A stretch of DNA of 64,000 nucleotides, from assembly GCA_963825575.1 (NCBI GenBank), contig CAWGUB010000015.1:62001-126000 (forward strand), written 5' to 3'. A program made the translations under genes and the position numbers. Under the pieces are notes generated by a model, which was given only the letters and a program-made list of their open reading frames with translations, was not told the DNA's origin and did not search any database. Below, piece by piece: positions 41,540-49,320 of this stretch. Source of the DNA: JAFDBW01 sp963825575 (GTDB taxonomy: Bacteria > Desulfobacterota > Desulfuromonadia > Desulfuromonadales > BM103). The number at the start of each line of letters is the position of its first letter. The first letter of the stretch is position 1.

Positions 41540-43138
41540 TTAGTAGACTTTTCTGATCAGGGTGTCCTGCTTCCAGTGGATGTCATCTGTTTCAAGGTGG
41601 TTGATGTTGTAATGCAGGCCGCGGCTTTCCTTGCGTTTGAGCGCGCAACGGATGATCAGCTCGGCAACCGTGGCAATGTTGCGTAATTCGACGAGATCGG
41701 ATGTGATCAGGAAGTCCCAGTAATAATCGGCGATCTCCTCCTGGATCATCTGCACACGACGCAGAGCCCTGATCAGCCTCTTGTCGGAACGGACGATGCC
41801 GACATAGTTCCACATGCAGAGGCGGATCTCGTGCCAGTTGTGGGCGACCACGACCTCTTCATCGCTATCTCTGGCGCTGCCGGGGTCCCAGGATTCTATG
41901 GTCGGACAGGGCGGCAGTTCTTCCTCCTTGAGGGCGAGTGAGCGTTCCGCCGCACGTTTGGCGTACACCACGCCTTCGAGCAGGCTGTTGCTGGCGAGTC
42001 GATTGGCTCCGTGCAGGCCGCTGCAGGAGACTTCGCCGATGGCAAACAGGTTGGTGATATCTGTCTCTCCCCATGAATCGATCTTGATCCCACCACATAG
42101 GTAGTGTGCTGCCGGCACCACGGGGATCGGCTGTTTTGTCATGTCGATACCGTAGGAAAGGCAGGTCTCGTGGATGTAGGGGAAACGGTCAGTGATGTAT
42201 TCTTCCGATTTGTGTGTGATGTCGAGGAACACACAGTCGTCACCATGTGTCTTCATTTCGTTGTCTATCGCACGGGCGACGATGTCTCTGGGAGCCAGAT
42301 CTTTCAGCTGATGGTAGTCCGCCATGAACGCAGTCCCATCTCGTCGCCTCAGGATGGCGCCTTCGCCACGTACGGCCTCCGAGACAAGGAAGCTCTTGGC
42401 ATGAGGGTGGAAGAGGGTGGTGGGGTGGAACTGCATGAACTCCATGTTGGCGATTGTTGCCCCTGCCCGGTAAGCCATGGCGATGCCGTCGCCGGTGGCA
42501 ATGTCCGGATTACAGGTATAAAGGTAGACCTTGCCGGCACCACCGGTTGCCATAACGGTGATCGGCGCGCCGAAGGTTATGACCTGGCCCGTTTCACAGT
42601 TAAGGACATAAACGCCCAGACAACGGTCCGGTTTGATGCGGCGCCTGGTGACCTTGGCTTCCGTGATCAGGTCGACTGCGGTGTGATTTTCATAGACACT
42701 GATGTTGGGATGGGCAAGGACAGCTTCAACCAGGGCCCGTTCGATCTCCTTGCCGGTCTCGTCTTTGACGTGATAGATCCGTCTCTGGCTATGGCCGCCT
42801 TCACGGGTCAGATCATACGATTGGTCGTTGTTGCGTGAAAACTGAACCCCCCAGTTGATCAGCGCTTCAATCGCTGATGGCCCGTTTTCGACCACCATGC
42901 GGACGATCTCTTCGTCCGGCAAAAGCGCCCCTGCCTCCATGGTGTCCTGCAGGTGCTGCTCGAAGGAGTCGTCCATACTGGCCACAGCTGCAATGCCGCC
43001 CTGGGCAAGCCTCGTCGCGGTCGTTGCAATTTCTCTTTTCGTAATTAATGCTACCTGACCGTGATCAGCAACGGTCAGCGCATAGCAGAGCCCAGCGATG
43101 CCGCTGCCTACAACGAGAAAGTCAGATGTTATTTTCAT
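41540..43138 (-). CDS. nadB: L-aspartate oxidase
   Basis: FAD-dependent oxidation of aspartate to iminoaspartate in NAD synthesis; anaerobes can use fumarate as acceptor. The 532-residue protein has the FAD motif VVGSGIAGLCYAL, the family signature TRLAQGGIAAV, MEFMQFHPTTLF, SEAVRGEGAILRR and GEVSCSGLHGANRLASNSLLEG. Fumarate reductase/succinate dehydrogenase flavoproteins are related, but the ~530-residue length and these motifs favour NadB. It heads the aroQ-type cluster on the minus strand and diverges from the transglycosylase gene. Confidence 0.95.
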   Translation of the reverse strand: MKITSDFLVVGSGIAGLCYALTVADHGQVALITKREIATTATRLAQGGIAAVASMDDSFEQHLQDTMEAGALLPDEEIVRMVVENGPSAIEALINWGVQFSRNNDQSYDLTREGGHSQRRIYHVKDETGKEIERALVEAVLAHPNISVYENHTAVDLITEAKVTRRRIKPDRCLGVYVLNCETGQVITFGAPITVMATGGAGKVYLYTCNPDIATGDGIAMAYRAGATIANMEFMQFHPTTLFHPHAKSFLVSEAVRGEGAILRRRDGTAFMADYHQLKDLAPRDIVARAIDNEMKTHGDDCVFLDITHKSEEYITDRFPYIHETCLSYGIDMTKQPIPVVPAAHYLCGGIKIDSWGETDITNLFAIGEVSCSGLHGANRLASNSLLEGVVYAKRAAERSLALKEEELPPCPTIESWDPGSARDSDEEVVVAHNWHEIRLCMWNYVGIVRSDKRLIRALRRVQMIQEEIADYYWDFLITSDLVELRNIATVAELIIRCALKRKESRGLHYNINHLETDDIHWKQDTLIRKVY

Positions 43139-43300
43139 AAGGAAAATGGCCCGTGGTTTGCAGTGAATTTATGTGTGATAATCGCCCGACCATGTCAAAG
43201 GCATCCCATTATGTGAATGCAATACATCTGTGTCAAGACCTAAACTTCTTGAAATACAGAGGTTTTTCAGATATAAGTCATAGCTCTGGAGTTTGTCCTT

Positions 43301-43891
43301 ATGATGTCCAAACACAGGCTGTTCTTCATATTGATACTCATTCTACCGCTGGTTTCAGGGATTTCACCTGCTTTTGCTGACATTTATCGGTATGTGGATG
43401 CGCAAGGCAGGGTACATTTTACCGACACGCCGACCCACGGGCGCTGGAATATGTATCTCAAGGAAAATCCTGCTGCTGGTTCAGGGCATCGCTCATATCT
43501 GGAAATTATCCGTCAACATGCCCGCTCTTATCAGCTTGAAGAAGCCCTTGTCAAGGCCGTCATCAAGGTGGAGAGTGATTACCGGCCCCGAACGGTCTCA
43601 AAAAAAGGCGCTCAAGGGTTGATGCAATTAATCCCGGAAACCGCGAAGGACCTTAAAGTACGAAATCCGTTTGATCCCAGTGAAAATATTCGTGGTGGCA
43701 GTCAATACCTGCGCAAGATGCTGGACTTGTTTGACGAAGATATAGAGTTAGCTCTGGCTGCCTATAATTCCGGGCCTAATACCGTGAAGCGTTATGGCGG
43801 CATTCCCCCCTATGATGAGACTCGTAATTATGTCAAACGGGTCAAACATTACCTGGACTACTATCGCCAGCCCGGAGACCCCCTGCTATGA
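43301..43891 (+). CDS. Lytic transglycosylase with N-terminal DUF4124
   Basis: Predicted to cleave peptidoglycan in the periplasm. The 196-residue protein has a signal peptide (about 1-27), a short DUF4124-type segment (DIYRYVDAQGRVHFTDTP) and an SLT domain (about 65-190). The catalytic Glu is in VIKVESDYRP, with GAQGLMQLIPETA and ALAAYNSGPNTV as SLT motifs. Its stop overlaps the pgsA start (ATGA). Confidence 0.93.
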   Translation: MMSKHRLFFILILILPLVSGISPAFADIYRYVDAQGRVHFTDTPTHGRWNMYLKENPAAGSGHRSYLEIIRQHARSYQLEEALVKAVIKVESDYRPRTVSKKGAQGLMQLIPETAKDLKVRNPFDPSENIRGGSQYLRKMLDLFDEDIELALAAYNSGPNTVKRYGGIPPYDETRNYVKRVKHYLDYYRQPGDPLL

Positions 43892-44475
43892 ACCTGAGGT
43901 CCGGCCTGTTGAACCTGCCCAACCTGCTGACTCTGGTCCGGATTGCCGCCGTCCCTGTTATCGTTGCCTTGCTGCTTTCCGACTCACGCGCCTCAGGAAT
44001 GTGGGCCGCTGCGATTTTCGGCCTGGCTGCGGTGACCGATTTCATTGATGGCTGGCTGGCCCGCAAGTGGGAAGTTGTTACCGTCCTTGGCAAGTTCCTC
44101 GACCCCCTCGCCGACAAACTGATTGTCATGGCGGCATTGATTATGTTGATCCCGCTTGGCCGGGTGCCGGCATGGATGGTTTTCCTGATTCTCGCCAGGG
44201 AAATGGTCGTGACGGGCTTGCGTTCCATTGCATCATCTGAGGGCATTGTCATTGATGCCAGCGAACTGGGCAAATACAAGACGATTTACCAGATGGTCGC
44301 TATCCCGGGGTTGATGCTCCATTATAACTTCAACTGGTTCTTTGGTATTGAATGGAGCGTCTTGCAGGTGAACATGCACAACTTCGGCATTTTCTTTTTT
44401 TATATTGCATTTGCCCTGACGCTCTGGTCGGGAATTGATTACCTGCAGAAGTTTTTCCGTGTGATCGCCCGATGA
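43888..44475 (+). CDS. pgsA: CDP-diacylglycerol-glycerol-3-phosphate 3-phosphatidyltransferase
   Basis: Makes phosphatidylglycerophosphate, the committed step to PG and cardiolipin. The 195-residue membrane protein starts with NLPNLLTLVRIAAVPV. The CDP-alcohol phosphotransferase motif DG-x2-AR-x8-G-x3-D-x3-D reads DGWLARKWEVVTVLGKFLDPLADK. It is coupled to the transglycosylase by ATGA overlap and followed by tRNA-Gly. Confidence 0.95.
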   Translation: MNLRSGLLNLPNLLTLVRIAAVPVIVALLLSDSRASGMWAAAIFGLAAVTDFIDGWLARKWEVVTVLGKFLDPLADKLIVMAALIMLIPLGRVPAWMVFLILAREMVVTGLRSIASSEGIVIDASELGKYKTIYQMVAIPGLMLHYNFNWFFGIEWSVLQVNMHNFGIFFFYIAFALTLWSGIDYLQKFFRVIAR

Positions 44476-44502
44476 CTTCTTTTCCGGCTGTTAAAATTTC
44501 GG

Positions 44503-44532
44503 TTGACTTGCCTGAAGGGCTTTTGCTATAAA
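44503..44532 (+). promoter_or_regulatory. Sigma-70 promoter of tRNA-Gly
   Basis: TTGACT and TATAAA are separated by 18 bp, 33 bp upstream of the tRNA. Confidence 0.75.
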
Positions 44533-44565
44533 GTGCATCCGTCGGCACTGCCGACCTACATGTTT

Positions 44566-44640
<75 letters not shown>

Positions 44641-44650
44641 ATAATAAAAA

Positions 44651-44683
44651 GAGGCCAGGTCATCAACCTGGCCTCTTTTTTTG
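44651..44683 (+). terminator. Terminator after tRNA-Gly
   Basis: A 10-bp perfect stem GAGGCCAGGT / ACCTGGCCTC with a 5-nt loop, followed by TTTTTTTG. Confidence 0.93.
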
Positions 44684-44897
44684 TTGGAATATCATCTGGA
44701 TCCATTGATGAGCTGAAACTTATGACTAATTACGATAATTTTCCGTCAGGGTGTTCTTTACTGATTTGTGAGGGTCTGTGCCCTGTAGGTACCTTTCTCA
44801 AAAGATCCTTCTTGTACTATTTCCTTTATTTTGACCCTAACCCTGATGACTATGGTAACGTTTATATGTCGGCATTCATAAGAAAGGAGTCGTTATC

Positions 44898-45362
44898 ATG
44901 GCTGAGATAATTCACACATCACGTATCACGATCACGAGAGACCGGGGCCCGATCAGGATAGCTCAAATAGAAGGCTTCTCTGAGCCGGTCTTCTATGGGG
45001 TACATGGCGGAATACAGAAATTTTACAAGGTTGATCCAGTAGAAGAGCACGCTGCTACTTTGGATCACATAGTCGGTGCAGTCTCGGCTTGAATGATGGG
45101 AACCTTCGCCAGCGTGCTGGCGACTAAGAAAATAAGAACCCACACCGACCTTTTTCGGGCCAATGTAGAAGGCGATATTGAGAACGTAGGGGGCATACTC
45201 AAAATTACTGTGATTCGTGTTCACTATGTACTGAAAGTCAGCCACGAAGAAGAAGTTGATGCTCGTTGGGCAATGGAGAATTACATTGAAAAGTGCCCTG
45301 CAGCGATGAGCGTTACCGGGTGTATCCGGATCGAACATTCCCTTGAGCTTGTTTCAGATTGA
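44898..45362 (+). CDS. OsmC-like peroxiredoxin, probable selenoprotein (in-frame UGA at codon 65)
   Basis: Two abutting open frames, 44898-45092 and 45093-45362, are in the same phase and separated only by TGA at 45090-45092. Read through, they give one 154-residue OsmC/Ohr-family protein. EHAATLDHIVGAVSA precedes the UGA and MMGTFASVLATKKI follows, as in the peroxidatic-Cys helix of OsmC. The resolving Cys is C133 in EKCPAAMSV, a spacing of 68 residues (E. coli OsmC uses Cys59/Cys125). The UGA replaces the reactive Cys, as expected for selenocysteine. A bSECIS-like hairpin lies 14 nt after it. An AAAGGAG site precedes ATG 44898. Predicted role: thiol-dependent hydroperoxide reduction in the cytoplasm. 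The alternative is a nonsense mutation. Confidence 0.83.
45090..45123 (+). promoter_or_regulatory. UGA codon with bacterial SECIS-like hairpin
   Basis: TGA at 45090-45092 is followed by a perfect 7-bp stem TCGCCAG / CTGGCGA (45106-45112 / 45117-45123) with loop CGTG. The loop starts 20 nt after the UGA, inside the 16-37 nt range reported for bacterial SECIS elements, and carries G residues as is usual for the apical loop. Confidence 0.7.
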
Positions 45363-45436
45363 ATTATAGGATCAATCTTTCAAATACAGCCTCAACTTTT
45401 GATAGAAATTTAAGACGCTGACTAATCAACAAAATG

Positions 45437-45472
45437 ATGGCCACCTGGATCAATTCCGAGTGGCCATTGTCT
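45437..45472 (+). terminator. Terminator-like TGGCCAC hairpin after the OsmC gene
   Basis: ATGGCCAC / GTGGCCAT form an 8-bp stem with a 15-nt interior, followed by TGTCTATTTG. It is one of three related hairpins in the window (also 47550 and 55436). Confidence 0.6.
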
Positions 45473-45551
45473 ATTTGTCAGAATTTAGCAGGCCGGACCA
45501 AGGTCCTCTTAAACTTTGGGCTGGTCTTGAATGCTTTGTAAGGGGTATTAG

Positions 45552-45947
45552 TTAACGATGTGCCTCACAATTACCTTCAAACTGCTTGGAGACTGCCGTG
45601 AGCAGTGTAACCATTTCAACAATGCGCTCGAAAGAGACCGCCCGTTCCCGCCGTGTGCCAAAAAGCACGGCAGTCCCTTCGGAAATCAGCACCAGAAAAT
45701 GAACCAGCTCGCGGAGTGCCGTCAGCTCGGCGTCCGGCCGCGATCGCGCGAGCAACTGCACCACTTTCTCGATCAGTACATCATAGAAATCGTCAGCCGC
45801 ATCGCGGATGACCTCATCGTGCAGCGCCATTGCCCAGAGCTCACGGGAAATCCGCACCGTCTCGTCGGATACACTCTCCATCAGAAGCCAGTGTACGAGC
45901 TGCTCCAGGTCCTTGTTGTTATTCCTAGTTACAGCAAGGCAATTCAT
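45552..45947 (-). pseudogene. TetR-family regulator fragment lacking the DNA-binding domain
   Basis: A 131-codon frame whose sequence (TVRISRELWAMALHDEVIRDAADDFYDVLIEKVVQLL, shown here in part as RELWAMALHDEVIRDAA) resembles the C-terminal ligand-binding half of TetR proteins. The usual N-terminal helix-turn-helix of ~50 residues is absent: the frame is closed by TGA nine codons before the first Met, and only about 130 bp separate it from the divergent PA2779-like gene. It is probably a decayed regulator, although a stand-alone effector domain is possible. Confidence 0.55.
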
Positions 45948-46075
45948 TATTCTGGATTTTCTATCATGATTTCGTCAACTTTGATATTTGGCGTTGTCAA
46001 ATATGCCTTTAAGATTTAGGATTAACAACGATTGAACACGATATACTTTTACTCTAAAGTTCAGGGAGGTTCTTC

Positions 46076-46483
46076 ATGCTAAAGAAAATCATGCGGCCGG
46101 TAAGTTTCTTTTTGGTGTTTTCCTTTCTTCTGCTCAGTTTCAACGTACCCACAGCCCAAGCAAAGATGGTCGGAACCAGTGCTGTGATCGCCGGGCAGCA
46201 AGAGACTTCCCAACGGGCCCAGGCTGCCAGCTTTTTGGCGCGTGAAGATGTAAAGCAGATCATGACTCAGTACGGTGTCGACCCTGTCGAAGCACAAAAA
46301 AGAATCGACAGCCTTTCGAGTGAAGAACTAAGCAAGGTTGCATCCGCCATGGATCAATTGCCCGCCGGTGGCAGTGCAGTTGGTGCAGTAGTTGGTGCCG
46401 CGCTCATTGTCTTTGTCATTTTATTGATTACCGATATCCTGGGCTTTACCCATGTTTTCTCATTTGTTAATCCTCAGCGATAG
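46076..46483 (+). CDS. PA2779-family membrane-associated protein
   Basis: The 135-residue protein has a signal/anchor (about 7-29, ending PTAQA), a small helical domain (EDVKQIMTQYGVDPVEAQKRIDSLSSEELSKVA) and a C-terminal membrane helix (GAVVGAALIVFVILLITDILG). This matches the PA2779 family of Pseudomonas, known only as a conserved hypothetical. The next gene, a PA2778-type cysteine peptidase, overlaps its end by 32 nt, and the two families usually occur as a pair. A GGGAGG site precedes the ATG. Confidence 0.83.
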   Translation: MLKKIMRPVSFFLVFSFLLLSFNVPTAQAKMVGTSAVIAGQQETSQRAQAASFLAREDVKQIMTQYGVDPVEAQKRIDSLSSEELSKVASAMDQLPAGGSAVGAVVGAALIVFVILLITDILGFTHVFSFVNPQR

Positions 46484-47450
46484 ACGAAAAATAGATACAG
46501 CATCGAGGCAGGCCGGCAGTTGGATGATTGCCGGCCTGTTGTGTTTAGCACTATGCGTAATGCTGACTGGATGTAGCTTATCGAGGTCCGGCTACTTATC
46601 TCAGGTTTCCGAAAGGCCGTCTCAGGCCATGATTGTCGATGTGCCTTTTTTTGCCCAGGAAGAATTGCAATGCGGTCCGGCGGCTCTTGCCATGGTTCTG
46701 AACTGGAGCGGGGTTGCCTTGCAACCATCTGACTTGTCTGCAGAGGTCTATACTCCCGGTCTCAAGGGCAGCCTGCAGAGCTCGCTGATCGGGTCGGCCC
46801 GAAGGCATGGTCGAGTTGCTTATCCCATAACAGGCATTGAGTCCCTGATGGCTGAAATTTCTGCCGGGCATCCGGTTATTGTGCTGGTCAACCTTGGTTT
46901 TTCTTGGTATCCGCAATGGCATTATGCCGTGGTTGTTGGCTATGACCAGGGAAAGGAAGAAGTCCTCCTCCATTCAGGACTCAATGCCAATGAGGTTTTA
47001 AGTTCCTGGACTTTCAAGAATATTTGGCGACGTGGCGAGTACTGGGGACTTTTGGTTTTGCCTCCAGACCGGTTGCCGGAAGTTGCCGAGGAAGATGAGT
47101 GGCTTACTGCTGTCGCCGGGTTGGAAAATGTCGGGCAGTGGCAGGCTTCTGCAACCGGTTATGCGATCGCCTTGAAACGATGGGATGATAGTTTGGTCGC
47201 CTGGATGGGGCTTGGCAACAGCCTATACAATCTTCATGATCTTGACTCCGCCGCTGAGGCCTTCTACCAGGCAACCTTGATTCAACCGGAAAACGGTATG
47301 CCGTTTAACAACTGGGCCCATGTCCTGGCTGAGCAGGGTAAACGGCAAGAAGCCCTGACCGCAGCGCAGCGTGCTGTAGATCTTGGCGGCCCTTTTCAGG
47401 GCACTTTTGTCCAAACCTTAGAGGAGATAAAGCTAATGACGACGGACTGA
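46452..47450 (+). CDS. PA2778-family cysteine peptidase lipoprotein with TPRs
   Basis: The 332-residue protein has a hydrophobic signal with a lipobox (VMLTGC, Cys 41), a C39-like papain-fold domain with C74 in ELQCGPAALAM and H157 in QWHYAVVVGY, and C-terminal TPR helices (about 235-325, WMGLGNSLYNLHDLDSAAEAF). It is predicted to act in the periplasm, anchored to a membrane. The start at 46452 overlaps the PA2779-like gene; ATG 46524 would give a shorter signal (MIAGLLCLALCVMLTGC) and is equally plausible. Substrate is unknown; it may act with the upstream partner. Confidence 0.85.
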   Translation: MFSHLLILSDRRKIDTASRQAGSWMIAGLLCLALCVMLTGCSLSRSGYLSQVSERPSQAMIVDVPFFAQEELQCGPAALAMVLNWSGVALQPSDLSAEVYTPGLKGSLQSSLIGSARRHGRVAYPITGIESLMAEISAGHPVIVLVNLGFSWYPQWHYAVVVGYDQGKEEVLLHSGLNANEVLSSWTFKNIWRRGEYWGLLVLPPDRLPEVAEEDEWLTAVAGLENVGQWQASATGYAIALKRWDDSLVAWMGLGNSLYNLHDLDSAAEAFYQATLIQPENGMPFNNWAHVLAEQGKRQEALTAAQRAVDLGGPFQGTFVQTLEEIKLMTTD

Positions 47451-47549
47451 TCTCCGAAACAGGAGGATATGTAAGCGACGTTGCATATATTGCGACTGCC
47501 GAGACAAAACGGGCATGTTATTGATGGAGACATTTAGGACGACAAAATG

Positions 47550-47582
47550 ATGGTCACCTGGAAAATGGTGGCCATTTGTCTT
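47550..47582 (+). terminator. Terminator-like TGGTCACC hairpin
   Basis: ATGGTCACC / GGTGGCCAT form a 9-bp stem (one G-U) with an 8-nt loop, then TTGTCTTTT. It follows the PA2778-like gene. Confidence 0.65.
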
Positions 47583-47597
47583 TTAGGTATCAGGGCA

Positions 47598-47635
47598 GCA
47601 AAAAGCCCCACGGAAACCCGCGAGGCTTTTTTGCT
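47598..47635. terminator. Bidirectional terminator between the PA2778-like gene and cspA
   Basis: AGCAAAAAGCC and GGCTTTTTTGCT flank a CGG-AAA-CCG core. A/T runs on both sides suit termination in both directions, 21 bp beyond the cspA stop. Confidence 0.7.
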
Positions 47636-47655
47636 AATCAAGGTAAATTGATACC

Positions 47656-47856
47656 TTAAATTTTGCGTACATTTGATGACTGAGGGCCTTTCTGGCCATT
47701 AGTCACATCAAAACTCACTCTGTCTCCCTCTGCAAGAGATTTGAAACCGTCGCCTTGGACTTCAGAGAAGTGTACGAACACATCCGGTCCGTTGTCCTGC
47801 TCGATAAAACCAAAACCTTTTGCATCGTTGAACCATTTCACAGTACCTTCAGCCAT
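47656..47856 (-). CDS. Cold shock protein (CspA family)
   Basis: A single-strand nucleic-acid-binding RNA chaperone. The 66-residue protein has RNP1 KGFGFI and RNP2 VFVHF in MAEGTVKWFNDAKGFGFIEQ and GPDVFVHFSEV. The start at 47856 gives the canonical MAEGTVKWFN and follows TGGAG; an in-frame extension of 25 codons upstream is not family-like. A terminator-like hairpin with a long T-run lies in the leader (47913-47949). Confidence 0.95.
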   Translation of the reverse strand: MAEGTVKWFNDAKGFGFIEQDNGPDVFVHFSEVQGDGFKSLAEGDRVSFDVTNGQKGPQSSNVRKI

Positions 47857-47912
47857 TTTTAACTCCATGTTCCCTTGTGAGAACGCTCTTGGTTGTGCAA
47901 CCATAACTGCTG

Positions 47913-47949
47913 AAAAATAAAAAACACGCAACCGTAAGAGGTTTGCGTG
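47913..47949 (-). terminator. Terminator-like hairpin in the cspA leader
   Basis: On the minus strand CACGCA-A-ACC / GGT-TGCGTG form a stem of about 9 bp with one bulge, followed by TTTTTTATTTTTC. It ends about 57 bp upstream of the cspA ATG, so it either isolates cspA or acts as a leader attenuator. Confidence 0.6.
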
Positions 47950-48202
47950 ACATATTCGTGACTGATTAACATTTAATCTAGTCCAACAAACTATCTCTGC
48001 ACAAACGTTTAAGATTTAAGAGTGTTTATCACGGACACTCAAGTCAACGCAATATTAATATCATCCTCGAGATAACTCCAAGCACTTATATATATTGTCG
48101 AACTCATTTCCCATATTTCCTTGGGATATTTAACGCAGGTGCAGGACCTCTTAGATAAGGTAGGCCAACTCTTTGTAACATTGGACAATTCCCACTTTAC
48201 TA

Positions 48203-48231
48203 TTGACACCTGACGTCAAGAGACGTTACAA
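48203..48231 (+). promoter_or_regulatory. Candidate promoter and palindrome for the 12-haem cytochrome
   Basis: TTGACA and TTACAA are separated by 17 bp. Between them lies the 8-bp palindrome TGACGTCA (48211-48218), and GACGTT recurs downstream. The arrangement could allow a repressor or activator to bind the spacer. The start codon is about 70 bp away. Confidence 0.5.
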
Positions 48232-48303
48232 AATCAGTTCTATTATCTATGGGTTTTCGATTGGGTTTCGGGTCATTACTTTTTGACTATGCAAGGAGGA
48301 AGT

Positions 48304-49092
48304 ATGGTGTCCAAGTGTCAGATGAACAACCTTTTGGTCGCAATTTTCGCTGTAGCGTTCGTGGTTTGCATGAGCCATTCGGCTCTCGCTGCAGAGGCAG
48401 TCTTGACCGCCGATGACTGTGTCAAGTGTCACAGTGAACAGCCCGCGCAAATCGAGGCTAACGGCGCGTCCCACAAAACTGAGATTGACTGCACGGCCTG
48501 TCATGCCGGACACCGGCCAAGCGTAGCAAACAATATCCCCCAATGCAGCGAGTGCCACAATGGCAGCGCCCATTACGAGGTCGACAATTGTCTTGGCTGT
48601 CACAATCCACATGAACCCCTGAACATCAGCATCACGGGCGAGCAGAAGGCTGTTTGTGTGAGTTGTCATGCTGGTCCGCAAGAGCAGATGGTTGCCAACC
48701 CGAGCAAGCATGAAGAATTTTCCTGTAATTTCTGTCATGCCGATACTCACGGCAACATTCCCGAGTGCATGACCTGCCACGAAGGTCACTCCGAGGCGAT
48801 GACCCAGACCGACTGTTCGACCTGTCACCAGGCCCATATGCCTCTGGCTGTTGCATATCCGGACAGCACGACATCGGAACTGTGCGCTTCGTGTCACGAT
48901 ACGACTCTGGCCACGCTGGTCGGGAGCAAGACTAAGCACAGCGAGGTCTCCTGTGCAACGTGTCACGCTGAAAAGCACAAGGCGATTCCGGAGTGCAGCG
49001 ATTGCCATGGTCTGCCGCATCCCAAGGCGATGCATACACGTTTCCCGAAATGCGGCGAATGCCATAACGTTGCCCACGACTTGAATAAATAG
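48304..49092 (+). CDS. Secreted 12-haem c-type cytochrome
   Basis: The 262-residue protein has a signal peptide (cleavage after SALA, about residue 29) and twelve CxxCH motifs: CVKCH, CTACH, CSECH, CLGCH, CVSCH, CNFCH, CMTCH, CSTCH, CASCH, CATCH, CSDCH and CGECH. That is one haem per roughly 20 residues, very dense. Many extra His (CHAGH, CHNPH, CHEGH, CHQAH) could be distal ligands, giving bis-His haems. A role in periplasmic or extracellular electron transfer is inferred; the exact family is not recognised. ATG 48304 follows AAGGAGGAAGT. A strong terminator follows, so it is monocistronic. Confidence 0.92.
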   Translation: MVSKCQMNNLLVAIFAVAFVVCMSHSALAAEAVLTADDCVKCHSEQPAQIEANGASHKTEIDCTACHAGHRPSVANNIPQCSECHNGSAHYEVDNCLGCHNPHEPLNISITGEQKAVCVSCHAGPQEQMVANPSKHEEFSCNFCHADTHGNIPECMTCHEGHSEAMTQTDCSTCHQAHMPLAVAYPDSTTSELCASCHDTTLATLVGSKTKHSEVSCATCHAEKHKAIPECSDCHGLPHPKAMHTRFPKCGECHNVAHDLNK

Positions 49093-49127
49093 CTGTCGCT
49101 TAAGACAGGTTCCATAGCAGCAACATT

Positions 49128-49166
49128 CGAGAGGCTGACCCTAACAGGTCAGCCTCTCGTTTTTTG
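49128..49166 (+). terminator. Terminator after the cytochrome gene
   Basis: A 13-bp perfect stem CGAGAGGCTGACC / GGTCAGCCTCTCG with a 6-nt loop, followed by TTTTTT. Confidence 0.95.
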
Positions 49167-49320
49167 TAGTGAAACACATAGTATAAAATTTCTTGTCGGC
49201 AGTGAGCAAAACGGCTATGGAACCGTATCGAGGTTTTTTCGGACTTTTTGATGTTCTGCGGTGATCGGCAAATTCTGGTATCTTGTATTTAACCCGTTTG
49301 CGGCATGGATCTAACGATAT

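Larger units (their letters stand above)
47857..48303. other. Divergent control region of cspA and the cytochrome gene
   Basis: A 447-bp gap with no credible gene. It holds a GGTTG-TG-CAACC palindrome (47891-47902), the cspA leader hairpin (47913-47949), a GAGTGT..ACACTC hairpin (about 48021-48041) and the likely cytochrome promoter (48203-48231). The sequence is A/T-rich towards the centre. Confidence 0.6.

Noticed and set aside
45093..45362. Separate 89-residue protein starting at ATG 45093
   Set aside because: It has no ribosome site of its own, is in phase with the upstream frame across a single UGA, and both halves together make one OsmC domain.
48000..48303. Cyclic-dinucleotide (GEMM) riboswitch before the cytochrome gene
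   Set aside because: Such elements are frequent near cytochromes in Geobacter relatives, but the conserved GEMM core is not present here.
48247..49077. 276-codon minus-strand open frame opposite the cytochrome
   Set aside because: The plus strand carries twelve CxxCH motifs and a signal peptide; the antisense frame is only the mirrored repeats.
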